Notes: generated by a model from the letters alone, not told the origin. A stretch of DNA of 35,069 nucleotides from Dyella sp. ASV24 (GCF_016428905.1 NZ_JAELTQ010000042.1:1-35069), one strand, 5' to 3'. Positions 25,922-34,838 are shown, counted from the first letter of the stretch. A program made the numbers and translations.

Positions 25922-28477
25922 ATGAACAAGCAAGGCATCACTCGACAGCTGCTGGCAGCTGCGATCGTCACCGCCTTGGCGGTGAGTGCGGCGCAGGCGC
26001 AGGACGCGACGCAAGCGCAACCAGCGCCAGCAGCACCGGCGAACCAGCAAAACAATGCACCAGCACCGGCTCCGGCGCAGGGCAATCAGAAGGCAGCCAA
26101 GACGCTGGATCAGGTCGTGGTCACGGGTACGTCGTCCGCTGGCGGTATCCGTAAGATCGACGCCAGCTACTCCATCGTGAGCGCCAACGCCGAGCAGATC
26201 CGCGAAGCCAATCCCAAGAGCACGGCGGACCTGCTGAAGATCTCGCCAGGCATGTGGCCGGAATCCACCGGCGGCCAGACCGGTGCGAACATCGAAATCG
26301 CCGGCTTCCCCGGTGGTGGCGACGCACCGTTCTTCACCACGCAGATGATGGGCTCGCCGCTGTACGGCATGCCCACACTCTCGTTCTTTGAAACCACCTC
26401 GATCTTCCGCCTCGACGACACCGTTGAGCGTGCGGAAATCCTGCAGGGTGGTCCGTCGGTGGTGTACGGCGACGGCCAGATGGGCGCCACCGCCAACTTC
26501 ATCCTCAAGCAGGGCACGGACGTGCCCAGCGGCAGCTTCGGCGTGACCTACGGCAACGAAGGCCTGTGGCGCTATGACGGCTTCCTCGGCTTCAAGATCG
26601 CCGACAAGTGGTACGGCAGCATCGGCGGCTTCTACCGCGATTCGGACGGCGTGCGCAGCCCCGGCTACGCAGCCGACAAGGGCGGCCAGTTCACCGCCAC
26701 GCTATCGCACGACATGGATAACGGCTCGCTGGTGTTCTACGCGCGTCAGCTCAACGACCGCAACCAGTTCATCACGCCGATCCCGTTGATCCAGAATGGC
26801 TCGGACAATTTCAGCGCGTATCCCGGCTTTGATCCGCTCACCAGCACGTACTACAGCAAGGATATCCAGCACGTAAACCTGCCGGGTTATCCGGGTGGCG
26901 GCACCAGTGCCAATCTGGCGAATGGTCGCGGCGCGAAGTTCAGCTTCTTCGGCTTCAACTTCGACTACGACCTCGGTGACGGCTGGAACCTGTCCGACAA
27001 GTTCCTTATCGACGGCGGCGACGTCAACACCAATGCGTTGTTCTCCGGCACCAACCCGGCCTCGCTCAACGACGAGCTGTACAACCTCGGCACCGACTTC
27101 GGCGGGTTCAAGCTGCCGGCTGGCTCCGCGACGGCGACGTACGTCAACGGCGGTGGTGCGGTCGACCCGAACCAGAGCGTGATTCACCAGGGCTGGTGGT
27201 ACATCCACAAGCACCTGAAGAACATCAACAACGATTTCCGCATCAGCAAGGAGCTGTTCGAGGGCAACACGCTGACCGCCGGCCTCTATCTGGCGCACTA
27301 CACCGACGATGACGCGTGGAACCTCGGCAACCAGATGCTGATGACCAACACGCCGAACGCCAAGCCGATCAAGGTCAGCTACGTCAAGGACGGCCAGACC
27401 CATCAGTACACCGACTACCAGGGTCTGCTGGACTACGGCTCGTACAACATTACCGAGAGCGGCCGGTCCACCAACAAGGCCTTCTATCTGTCCGATTCCT
27501 GGCGCATCGATCGCTGGTTGATCGACGCCTCCGCCCGCATCGAGAACCAGGATTCCTCGCTGCGCGTGTGCAACCTGAGCAACGTCAACCTGGACGGCAA
27601 TCCGCTTACGGACTATGACAACGCCGTGCCGGTCTGCAACGGCACGTTCGCCACCACCGATTACAACAAGACGCATACGTCGTGGACGTTCGGTGTGAAC
27701 TACGAGCTGGCCGACAATATGTCGGTGTACTTCCGCGCCAACAAGGGCGCCCACTTCGGTGACTTCGACAACGCGCTGCGCGGCAACACCACGGGCAACA
27801 CGCCGCCGCTGCAGAAGATCCAGAACTTCGAAGGCGGCTTCAAGTACCAGTCCAAGTACGTGTACGCGGACATCAGCGTCTATCACCGCCAGTTCAACGG
27901 CCTGCCCTACCAGCCGACCAATGGCGAAGGCGTGCCGGTGGGTACGCCGCTGCTGTATGGCTCGGACTCCAAGGGTGTCAACCTGGCCGGCGCGGTCACG
28001 CCGATCGACAACCTGAAGCTGCAATTGGTGGCCAACTACCTCGACGGCCATTACTCGCACTACTCGGCCTGTATCCCGTACGTGAACCAGGTCGCCGGCA
28101 ACGGTTGCGCCTTCATCGACGGCGTGCAGCTTCAGCGTCAGCCGAAGTACCGCTATATGTTCACGCCGAGCTACAAGATCCCGTTCTCGTGGGGCGACCT
28201 GATGGCGTTCGTCACCTACACCTACGTGGGTCCGCATACGCAGGATCAGTCGGGCCTGCAGCAGTTGGGCACGTACTACACGCTGGACTTTGGCGTGGTG
28301 GCCAACATCCAGCAGAACTGGGAACTGCGCGTGCAGGGCACCAACATGACCAACCAGCTGGGCCTCACGGAGAGCAATTCGCGCATCTTCGGCTCGGCCG
28401 CCGGCACCAATGGCGTCATCCTGGCTCGCCCGCTGGAAGGCCGCGAGGTCAATTTCCAGGTGAAGTACAAGTTCTGA
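25922..28477 (+). CDS. TonB-dependent outer membrane receptor
   Basis: An 851-residue receptor. Signal peptide 1-26 (cut after AQA), an Ala/Pro/Gln-rich spacer (27-60), a TonB-box-like LDQVVVTG (62-69), a plug domain with the LQGGPSVVYGDGQMGATANF segment, and a 22-strand-type barrel ending in REVNFQVKYKF with the terminal Phe needed for BAM recognition. Being 30 bases after the GH65 stop and followed by sugar genes, it probably imports a carbohydrate rather than iron. ATG 25922 has GGGGAGG seven bases upstream; the frame opens at 25892 directly after the GH65 stop. Confidence 0.93.
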   Translation: MNKQGITRQLLAAAIVTALAVSAAQAQDATQAQPAPAAPANQQNNAPAPAPAQGNQKAAKTLDQVVVTGTSSAGGIRKIDASYSIVSANAEQIREANPKSTADLLKISPGMWPESTGGQTGANIEIAGFPGGGDAPFFTTQMMGSPLYGMPTLSFFETTSIFRLDDTVERAEILQGGPSVVYGDGQMGATANFILKQGTDVPSGSFGVTYGNEGLWRYDGFLGFKIADKWYGSIGGFYRDSDGVRSPGYAADKGGQFTATLSHDMDNGSLVFYARQLNDRNQFITPIPLIQNGSDNFSAYPGFDPLTSTYYSKDIQHVNLPGYPGGGTSANLANGRGAKFSFFGFNFDYDLGDGWNLSDKFLIDGGDVNTNALFSGTNPASLNDELYNLGTDFGGFKLPAGSATATYVNGGGAVDPNQSVIHQGWWYIHKHLKNINNDFRISKELFEGNTLTAGLYLAHYTDDDAWNLGNQMLMTNTPNAKPIKVSYVKDGQTHQYTDYQGLLDYGSYNITESGRSTNKAFYLSDSWRIDRWLIDASARIENQDSSLRVCNLSNVNLDGNPLTDYDNAVPVCNGTFATTDYNKTHTSWTFGVNYELADNMSVYFRANKGAHFGDFDNALRGNTTGNTPPLQKIQNFEGGFKYQSKYVYADISVYHRQFNGLPYQPTNGEGVPVGTPLLYGSDSKGVNLAGAVTPIDNLKLQLVANYLDGHYSHYSACIPYVNQVAGNGCAFIDGVQLQRQPKYRYMFTPSYKIPFSWGDLMAFVTYTYVGPHTQDQSGLQQLGTYYTLDFGVVANIQQNWELRVQGTNMTNQLGLTESNSRIFGSAAGTNGVILARPLEGREVNFQVKYKF

Positions 28478-28493
28478 TGTAGTGTTTCCCCCC

Positions 28494-28529
28494 GGTTCCG
28501 GGCCGCACGTGGGTCGGCGGCCCGGAACC
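28494..28529 (+). promoter_or_regulatory. Intercistronic stem-loop
   Basis: GGTTCCGGGCCGC (28494-28506) pairs exactly with 28517-28529, giving a 13-base GC-rich stem and a 10-base loop with no T-tract. Between the receptor and transporter genes it is more likely to protect the upstream mRNA end or cause partial termination than to end transcription. Confidence 0.6.
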
Positions 28530-28545
28530 AACTCCGGGGGGATCG

Positions 28546-29838
28546 GTGGCAAACCGGACGTGGGAGGTGGGGATGGGCCGTTACCGCATGATCGTTGCGC
28601 TGGCGACGATTTACATGGTGTTCGCGATACTGCTCAACAGCGTGGGCACCGTCATCCTGCAGTCCATCCACACGTTTGGCATCGACAAGCCGCAGGCCAG
28701 CCTGCTCGAATTCTTTAAAGACCTGCCGATCGCCATCACCTCGTTCCTGGTGGCATCCTTCCTGCCCCGGCTGGGCTATCGCCGCGCCATGATGTTGTCG
28801 TTATGCATCGTCGGCAGCGCTTGCATGCTTATGCCGCTGTTTCCCGGCTTCCACACCACCGAATTACTGTTCACCTGCATCGGCGTGTCGTTCGCGCTGG
28901 CGAAGGTGGCTGTCTACTCGTCGATCGGCCTGCTCACCAGCAACAAGGCCGAACACGGCCGGCTCACCAATACCATCGAAGGGCTGTTCATGCTCGGCGT
29001 GCTGGCGAGCGGCTGGCTGTTCAGTGCGTTCATCGACCACGCGAATCCGGCCAACCCATCCTGGTTCAACGTCTACTGGGTGCTGGCTGCGATGTGCTTC
29101 GGCACGATAGCGTTGCTGTGGGGCGCCACGCTGGACGAATCCGCCGCGCACGGCGGCACGGCGCATTCGCTCGGGCAGGCCATGCGCGACATGTATCGCC
29201 TGCTGATGCGCACGCTGGTTTACGTGTTCCTGCTTTCCGCCTTCCTCTACGTGCTGATCGAGCAGAGCTTCAGCACCTGGCTGCCGACCTTCAACAACGA
29301 AATCCTCAAGCTACCCAACGCAATGAGCATCCAGATGGCGAGCATCCTCGCCGGTGCCACCGCGCTGGGACGCATCGTCGCCGGGCAGCTGCTGCGCCGC
29401 ATGTCCTGGCACCTGCTGTTGAACCTGTGCGTGATCGGCATGGGTGCGCTGATCCTGCTGGTGTTGCCACTGGCGCGCGAGGTGCACGTAGGCGCGGATG
29501 TGAACTGGTTCAATGCACCCATCGCGGCGTACCTGATCCCGCTGATCGGCCTGCTGATGGCGCCGATCTACCCCGTCATCAATTCGGTGGCGCTCAGCTC
29601 GCTGCCCAAGCCCTCACATGCAGCGATGACCGGCCTCATCGTGATCTTTTCCGCGCTGGGCGGCACGCTGGGCTCGCGCATCACGGCCATCGTGTTCTCG
29701 AGTTTCGGCGGCATCCATGCCTTCTATTTCTCGCTGGTGCCGATGTGTCTGGTGCTGGTGACGTTGTTCTATTTCAAGCGCGAAACGGATCGCGTGGGCG
29801 TGGCGGAACCTGCCGCGATCGGGCTTTCCTCGAAGTAA
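28546..29838 (+). CDS. MFS transporter, probable sugar importer
   Basis: A 430-residue inner-membrane protein with about 12 hydrophobic segments, in two halves split by a cytoplasmic loop near residue 210 (DESAAHGGTAHSLGQAMRDM). The segment FLPRLGYRRAM after helix 2 is the usual MFS loop. The neighbouring receptor and glycosidases suggest it carries glucose or a disaccharide into the cytoplasm for the GH65 enzyme. The start may be GTG 28546 (GGGGGGA close by) or ATG 28573 (GGGAGG five bases upstream); the latter loses nine residues. Confidence 0.87.
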   Translation: MANRTWEVGMGRYRMIVALATIYMVFAILLNSVGTVILQSIHTFGIDKPQASLLEFFKDLPIAITSFLVASFLPRLGYRRAMMLSLCIVGSACMLMPLFPGFHTTELLFTCIGVSFALAKVAVYSSIGLLTSNKAEHGRLTNTIEGLFMLGVLASGWLFSAFIDHANPANPSWFNVYWVLAAMCFGTIALLWGATLDESAAHGGTAHSLGQAMRDMYRLLMRTLVYVFLLSAFLYVLIEQSFSTWLPTFNNEILKLPNAMSIQMASILAGATALGRIVAGQLLRRMSWHLLLNLCVIGMGALILLVLPLAREVHVGADVNWFNAPIAAYLIPLIGLLMAPIYPVINSVALSSLPKPSHAAMTGLIVIFSALGGTLGSRITAIVFSSFGGIHAFYFSLVPMCLVLVTLFYFKRETDRVGVAEPAAIGLSSK

Positions 29839-29958
29839 TGCTTTACGCCGGGCACGAAGCCCGGGGCTTGTGCCATGGATCGGCGGCAAGGCGGGTCTTG
29901 AACACCGCCCTGCCAGCGCGACGACCTCCAACGATCACGCAACGACCCGGGAGCCGAC

Positions 29959-31641
29959 ATGACCCGCCACGCCCCTTCGCTTCACTTCCGCTTGCTGGCC
30001 ATCGCGCTGTCGTGTGCCGCTGCGAATGCGGCCCTCGCCTCGGGCACACCCGATCCGGCGAAGACGCGCGCCTACATCGACAGAGCATGGACGACACTCA
30101 CGCGCTCGCAAGAAGACTGCGCCGCGCTGGCCGATACCAAGGTGGTCGGTCATCCCGTGCTTTACGTCCCCGCCGGTGAGCCGGTGCCAGCGAACGTGAC
30201 GGCCATCGGCAAGCGTTGCAACGTCGATGTGCGACCACTGCCGCGCAAGGTCGAACAACTGGGCGACATCGATGCCACGACGTTGCCGCAGCAGGGCTTG
30301 TTGTACCTGCCGCACCCCTACGTGGTGCCGGGCGGCTTCTTCAACGAGATGTATGGCTGGGACAGCTACTTCATCCTGTTGGGGCTGATCGCCGATCACA
30401 AGCTGGATCTGGCCAGGGACATGGTCGACAACGCGCTCTACGAAGTGGAGCACTACGGCGGTGTGCTCAACGCCAATCGCACGTATTACCTCAGCCGTTC
30501 GCAGCCGCCCTTCCTTACCGCCATGATGGCGGCGCTGCTGGATGACCCGGCCAGCTTCCCCAATGCCGACGCGCGTCGCGCATGGCTTGCCAAGGCCTAT
30601 CCGCTTGCCGTGCGTAACTACGAGATCTGGACGCGTCCCGAACATCGCGCAGGCGACACCGGCCTAGCCCGCTACTACGACCTCGGCAGCGGCCCGGTGC
30701 TGGAAGCCAAGGACAGCGAGTTCTACAAGGGCGTGATGCGCTGGCTGATCGCACACCCGAAGGACGATCCGGGCTATCTCATCAAAGGTTCCGAACATCC
30801 TGACGATGCCGAAGCTGCGCGCCTGAAGGAAGCAAGCTGCGACGTGCATGCGTCCAAGGTGTGTGCGGGTGCATGGGTCGACGGTTATCGGCTCACGGCG
30901 GATTACTTCCATGGCGACCGCGCCATGCGCGAATCGGGCTTCGACACCAACTCGCACTTCGGGCCCTTCGGCGGTTCCACCCATCACTACGCCGACGCCA
31001 GCCTCAACAGCCTGCTCTATCGCTATGAGCGCGACCTGCACGACTTCGCTCTGCAGCTTGGCAAGGCCGGTGACGCCGACCGCTGGACCAAGACGGCCGA
31101 TGCACGCAAGACAGCCATGGACACATACCTTTGGAGCGACAAGGACGGCATGTATCGCGACTACGATTTCGTCGCGGCCAAACCCTCGCCATATCCCTAC
31201 GTCACGACGTACTACCCGTTGTGGGCCGGTGCGGCCTCGCCACAGCAGGCCGCCGCGCTGCGCAGCAAACTCAGTGTGTTCGAGCGCAAGGGCGGGTTGA
31301 GCATGGACAACCGCCCCATGGCCGTGCAGTGGGGCGACCCGTTCGGCTGGGCGCCAACCAACTGGCTCGCGATCAAGGGACTGGACGATTACGGCTTCCA
31401 CGACGATGCGCGGCGCATCGCAGCCAAGTTCGCCACCACCGTGGACCAAGGCCTGGCCGACGACGGCACCATCCGTGAGAAATACAACATGGCGCTGGGC
31501 AACGCCGACGTGAAAGTAAGCGCCGGTTACAGCGAGAACGTGGTGGGCTTCGGCTGGACCAACGGTGTCTACCTGAAGTTGCACGAATTGCTCGACAGCA
31601 CCGCGAAAAAGGCTGCACCCCAAAAGGAAACGACGCCGTGA
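29959..31641 (+). CDS. Secreted GH37 trehalase-family glycosidase
   Basis: A 560-residue protein with a signal peptide (cut near residue 27, ALA/SG). GH37 signatures are present: PGGFFNEMYGWDSYF (124-138, family PGGRF.E.Y.WD), ESGFD with probable general acid D329, QWGDPFGWAP (457-466), REKYN with probable base E507, and GFGWTNGVYL. Compared with E. coli TreA, ESGWD has Phe for Trp and QWDAPNGWAP has been altered, so it could act on a relative of trehalose. It should act in the periplasm on sugar brought in by the receptor. ATG 29959 has GGGAG five bases before it. The 4-base overlap with the esterase gene implies coupled translation. Confidence 0.88.
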   Translation: MTRHAPSLHFRLLAIALSCAAANAALASGTPDPAKTRAYIDRAWTTLTRSQEDCAALADTKVVGHPVLYVPAGEPVPANVTAIGKRCNVDVRPLPRKVEQLGDIDATTLPQQGLLYLPHPYVVPGGFFNEMYGWDSYFILLGLIADHKLDLARDMVDNALYEVEHYGGVLNANRTYYLSRSQPPFLTAMMAALLDDPASFPNADARRAWLAKAYPLAVRNYEIWTRPEHRAGDTGLARYYDLGSGPVLEAKDSEFYKGVMRWLIAHPKDDPGYLIKGSEHPDDAEAARLKEASCDVHASKVCAGAWVDGYRLTADYFHGDRAMRESGFDTNSHFGPFGGSTHHYADASLNSLLYRYERDLHDFALQLGKAGDADRWTKTADARKTAMDTYLWSDKDGMYRDYDFVAAKPSPYPYVTTYYPLWAGAASPQQAAALRSKLSVFERKGGLSMDNRPMAVQWGDPFGWAPTNWLAIKGLDDYGFHDDARRIAAKFATTVDQGLADDGTIREKYNMALGNADVKVSAGYSENVVGFGWTNGVYLKLHELLDSTAKKAAPQKETTP

Positions 31642-32705
31642 GCACAGGTACCCTCGCCCGCCTCACCCTGGCCACTGCGCTGCTATGCGGCAGCTTGCAT
31701 GCCCAAGGCACCGCGCCCACGGTGGCCGCTGACGGCAGCATCCATACCGGCGGCATGACCTTGCCCTATTCATCCGCCGCATCACCCGAAGCACGCGCAT
31801 TCTTTCCCAAGATGCTCGCCGCCGGCGCCAAAGCGCCGCCGATCACCGCGCCTATCGAGCAGAGCCGGGCGTTCTATGACCACATGAACACCGATCGTGC
31901 GCAACGCATGATGGCGATCTACCCGGTGAAGACGCATCGCGAAACCATCGCGGGCGTGGTGACGGATGTCGTGGAACCGGCGCAGGGCATCACACCGAAT
32001 AACCGCGAACGCGTACTGATCAACCTGCATGGCGGCGCCTTCCTGTGGGGTGCCCACAGTGGTGGGCTGGTGGAATCCATCCCGATTGCCAGCCTTGGCC
32101 GCATCAAGGTCATCAGCGTTGACTACCGGCAAGGCCCCGAGCACACCTTCCCGGCCGCCAGCGAAGATGTGGAGGCGGTGTATAGAGCATTGCTCAAGCA
32201 GTACAAACCCGGCGCCATCGGCATCTACGGCTGCTCGGCCGGCGGCGTGCTCACCGGTGAGGCCGTGGCGCGCCTGATCGACCGCAAGCTCCCGGTACCC
32301 GGCGCCATCGGCACCTTCTGCGGTTCACTGGTGGATATGGCCGGCGACTCCGCCTACGTGGCGCCGCTGCTCAACGGAGCGCCCGTGCCAGACCACCCGT
32401 TGCAACTGGGCGACCTACCCTACTTCAAGGGTGCCAGCGCTGCCGATCCCTTGGTATTTCCCGGGCTTTCGCCGACGTTGCTAGCCAAGTTCCCACCGAC
32501 CCTGCTGATCACCGGCACGCGCGACATGGCCATGAGCTCGGTGATCCGCAGCCAGACCCTGTTGAGCCAAGCCGGCGTAGCGACAGAGCTGCATGTGTGG
32601 GAAGGTATGTGGCATTCGTTCTTCTCGGACCCGGACATGCCGGAGTCGCGAGCCGCCTACGAGACCATCGTGAGATTCTTCGACCACCATTTGGCGCCTA
32701 AGTGA
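31638..32705 (+). CDS. Secreted alpha/beta-hydrolase, HSL-type carboxylesterase
   Basis: A 355-residue esterase of the hormone-sensitive-lipase group. Signal peptide to about residue 22 (SLHA/QG), oxyanion HGG at 131-133, nucleophile S200 in YGCSAGG, acid D296 (TGTRD) and H326 (WHSFF). All triad members are in place. It starts with GTG overlapping the trehalase stop (GTGA), so the two are made together and both are exported. This points to an acyl group on the same saccharide, though its substrate is not knowable from sequence. Confidence 0.87.
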   Translation: MSTGTLARLTLATALLCGSLHAQGTAPTVAADGSIHTGGMTLPYSSAASPEARAFFPKMLAAGAKAPPITAPIEQSRAFYDHMNTDRAQRMMAIYPVKTHRETIAGVVTDVVEPAQGITPNNRERVLINLHGGAFLWGAHSGGLVESIPIASLGRIKVISVDYRQGPEHTFPAASEDVEAVYRALLKQYKPGAIGIYGCSAGGVLTGEAVARLIDRKLPVPGAIGTFCGSLVDMAGDSAYVAPLLNGAPVPDHPLQLGDLPYFKGASAADPLVFPGLSPTLLAKFPPTLLITGTRDMAMSSVIRSQTLLSQAGVATELHVWEGMWHSFFSDPDMPESRAAYETIVRFFDHHLAPK

Positions 32706-32786
32706 CCCGATCTCCCCGCAGTAAAACTTTGCCCCCTGCCGGGGCGACGGTTATCCTAGCCCACGTCCACAGCGCAAACTGACGAC
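32706..32786 (+). promoter_or_regulatory. Gap before pilR
   Basis: Contains a short GCCCC-CTGCC-GGGGC hairpin (about 32730-32745) and no clear promoter or strong Shine-Dalgarno for pilR. Whether pilR is read from here or from the sugar operon is open. Confidence 0.4.
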
Positions 32787-34196
32787 ATGAGCCAACAGAC
32801 CGTCCTGGTCATCGACGACGAACGCGATATTCGCGAACTTCTCACCATCACCCTCGGCCGCATGGATTTGCTGGTCGATGCGGTGGGCACCGTGACGGAA
32901 GCACGGCGCGCCCTCGCCGAAAGGCACTATGACCTGTGCTTCACCGACATGCGCCTGCCCGACGGCACCGGCCATGAGGTGGTCGAGCTGATTTCCGCCG
33001 AGCATCCGGACACACCGGTCGCCATGATCACCGCCTACGGCAACGTGGATGCGGCCGTGAGCGCGCTCAAGGCGGGCGCGTTCGACTTCGTGTCCAAGCC
33101 GGTCGATATCCAGATGCTTCGTCGGCTCGTGCGCACCGCGTTGCGCCTTGCCGAGGAAAAACGCAGCGGCCAAGCCGCCGCCAAGCCGGACGGCAACGAG
33201 CGCCTGATCGGCGAATCGCCGGCCATGCACCAGGTACGTGGCACCATCGGCAAGCTCGCACGCAACCAGGCGCCGGTGTATATCGCCGGTGAATCCGGCG
33301 TGGGCAAGGAACTGGTCGCCCGCCTCATCCACGAGCAAGGCCCCCGCGCCACCGGGCCGTTTGTGCCGGTGAACTGCGGCGCGATTCCATCCGAACTGAT
33401 GGAAAGCGAATTCTTCGGTCACCGCAAAGGCAGCTTCACCGGCGCCGTCGGCGACAAGGAAGGCCTGTTCCAAGCCGCCCATGGCGGCACGCTGTTCCTC
33501 GACGAAGTAGCCGAGCTGCCGCTGCACATGCAGGTGAAGCTGCTGCGCGCCATCCAGGAAAAGGCAGTACGCCCGATCGGTGCGCGTGAGGAAGTGCCAG
33601 TCGATGTGCGCATCCTCTCGGCCACACATAAGAATCTCGCCGCGCTGGTCGAGCAGGGCCAGTTCCGCCAGGATTTGTTCTACCGCATCAACGTCATCGA
33701 ACTGCGCGTGCCGCCCTTGCGCGAACGCCGCGGTGACGTGCCGCTGCTGGCCAACTTCGTACTGCGCCAACTCGCCACCAAGAGCGGCGGCGCGCCCGGC
33801 CAGCTCTTACCTGCCGCACAGCAGGCGCTAGAGGGATATGACTTCCCCGGCAACGTGCGTGAACTGGAGAACATCCTGGAGCGCGCGATGGCGATGTGCG
33901 ACGGCGACCAGATCGACGTCAGCGACCTGATGCTGCCGCAGCGCACGCCGCGCGCCCACACTGAAACGATTCCAACGGCAGCGCCTGCCGCCGCCATGGC
34001 CTCCAACGCGGAACCGCCCCCGGCCGCATCGCCCACCGCCAGTGGCGGTCTGGACGATTACATCAGCAACCTGGAGCGCACGGCGATTATCAAGGCGCTG
34101 GAGGAGTCGCGGTACAACAAGACTGCGGCGGCGAAGAAGCTGGGGATTACGTTCCGGGCGCTGCGCTATAAGTTGAAGAAGTTGGGTATCGACTGA
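32787..34196 (+). CDS. pilR: Type IV pilus sigma-54 response regulator PilR
   Basis: A 469-residue NtrC-family activator. Receiver domain 1-120 with phospho-acceptor D54 (CFTDMRLPDG), T82 and K104. AAA+ domain with Walker A GESGVGKE (168-175), sigma-54 contact loop GSFTGA (215-220) and Walker B GGTLFLDE (233-240). An Ala/Pro-rich linker leads to a Fis-type helix-turn-helix (KTAAAKKLGITFRALRYKLKKLGI) at the C-terminus. The body KLLRAIQEKAVRPIG fits PilR closely. Its kinase pilS is at 19804, 11.3 kb away, with sugar genes between. It is followed by a terminator. Confidence 0.93.
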   Translation: MSQQTVLVIDDERDIRELLTITLGRMDLLVDAVGTVTEARRALAERHYDLCFTDMRLPDGTGHEVVELISAEHPDTPVAMITAYGNVDAAVSALKAGAFDFVSKPVDIQMLRRLVRTALRLAEEKRSGQAAAKPDGNERLIGESPAMHQVRGTIGKLARNQAPVYIAGESGVGKELVARLIHEQGPRATGPFVPVNCGAIPSELMESEFFGHRKGSFTGAVGDKEGLFQAAHGGTLFLDEVAELPLHMQVKLLRAIQEKAVRPIGAREEVPVDVRILSATHKNLAALVEQGQFRQDLFYRINVIELRVPPLRERRGDVPLLANFVLRQLATKSGGAPGQLLPAAQQALEGYDFPGNVRELENILERAMAMCDGDQIDVSDLMLPQRTPRAHTETIPTAAPAAAMASNAEPPPAASPTASGGLDDYISNLERTAIIKALEESRYNKTAAAKKLGITFRALRYKLKKLGID

Positions 34197-34216
34197 GGGT
34201 TGTCGATATGACGCGG

Positions 34217-34241
34217 AAGGGCCGGACTTTGTCCGGCCTTT
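34217..34241 (+). terminator. pilR rho-independent terminator
   Basis: GGCCGGAC-TTT-GTCCGGCC stem extended by A-T pairs, followed by TTTTTGTTTTT. It marks the end of the last gene of the window. Confidence 0.9.
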
Positions 34242-34385
34242 TTGTTTTTGGGGTTGGTCAGATGGGTACGCGGGAGCGGTCGTCGCCGGCTCCCTCTCCC
34301 CTCCGGGCGACCCGAAGGTAGTCCCCTTTTTGGGAGAGAGGGTTGGGGTGAGGAGTGGGTGCTCGCGTCAGTGTTTCTTCTGTGC

Positions 34386-34413
34386 CGTCATCCCGGCGAA
34401 GGCCGGGATCCAG
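34386..34413. repeat. REP-type palindrome
   Basis: ATCCCGGC-GAAG-GCCGGGAT (34390-34409) inside CGTCATCC...GGATCCAG. I recognise this general form (CGTCATCCCGGCGAAGGCC) as a dispersed intergenic repeat in many proteobacteria; copy number in this genome is unknown. Confidence 0.7.
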
Positions 34414-34495
34414 AGCCTCGGTGTTTGATTGTCGCGTTACCGCGACCTGGCCGCTTACGCAGCGGGCGTTTCGATCGTCTGCCGACGCTCGAGTC

Positions 34496-34525
34496 ACTTT
34501 TCTTTTGCTGGCCCAAAAGAAAAGT
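34496..34525. repeat. T/A-rich inverted repeat
   Basis: ACTTTTCTTTTG and CAAAAGAAAAGT are exact 12-base arms around CTGGCC. The pattern is familiar as a common intergenic repeat in beta- and gammaproteobacteria and could serve as a terminator on either strand. Confidence 0.7.
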
Positions 34526-34643
34526 AACCCAAAGAAAATGGCCGTAAAGCCAACGCCCGCAGCATGACCTTGGGATAAGCCCGAACGGCTGAGGAATCGT
34601 GTGGCTTGGTCACCTTCGCCTCTTCACAGCGGGTACGCCGGAG

Positions 34644-34838
34644 CGCTTCGCAACGCGCCGAAGCGGAGAGGACTTAAAGCAGGCCGCGCTACGCTTCCCC
34701 ATCGCTGAGGCTAGGGAAGAGAAGACGCTACGCTTTCCTACCGACGAGGCGAGGCAAAGGGAGCGCTACGCTTTCCTACCACTGGGCAAGGTAAAGAGGA
34801 CGCTTCGCTTCCCGACCCGTGGGGAGAACTCGGCACCT
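34644..34838. repeat. Degenerate 37-39-base tandem repeat
   Basis: Units begin with GCTACGCTTYCC at 34688, 34727, 34765 and (GCTTCGCTTCCC) 34802, spaced 39, 38 and 37 bases, with a weaker unit (GCTTCGCA) at 34644. Unit bodies are purine-rich (GAGGCTAGGGAAGAGAAGAC and like). Spacing is not a multiple of three, so it is not a protein repeat. Confidence 0.7.

Noticed and set aside
26702-28552. 616-codon open frame on the minus strand opposite the TonB receptor
   Set aside because: It has no domain and a Val/Arg/Ala-rich composition typical of the antisense of a GC-rich gene. The receptor on the plus strand is complete.
28803-30179. 458-codon plus-strand frame overlapping the MFS and trehalase genes
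   Set aside because: A frame-shifted shadow rich in Arg, Ala and His, crossing two well-supported genes.
34644-34838. CRISPR array
   Set aside because: Units are contiguous degenerate repeats without unique spacers, and no cas gene is near.
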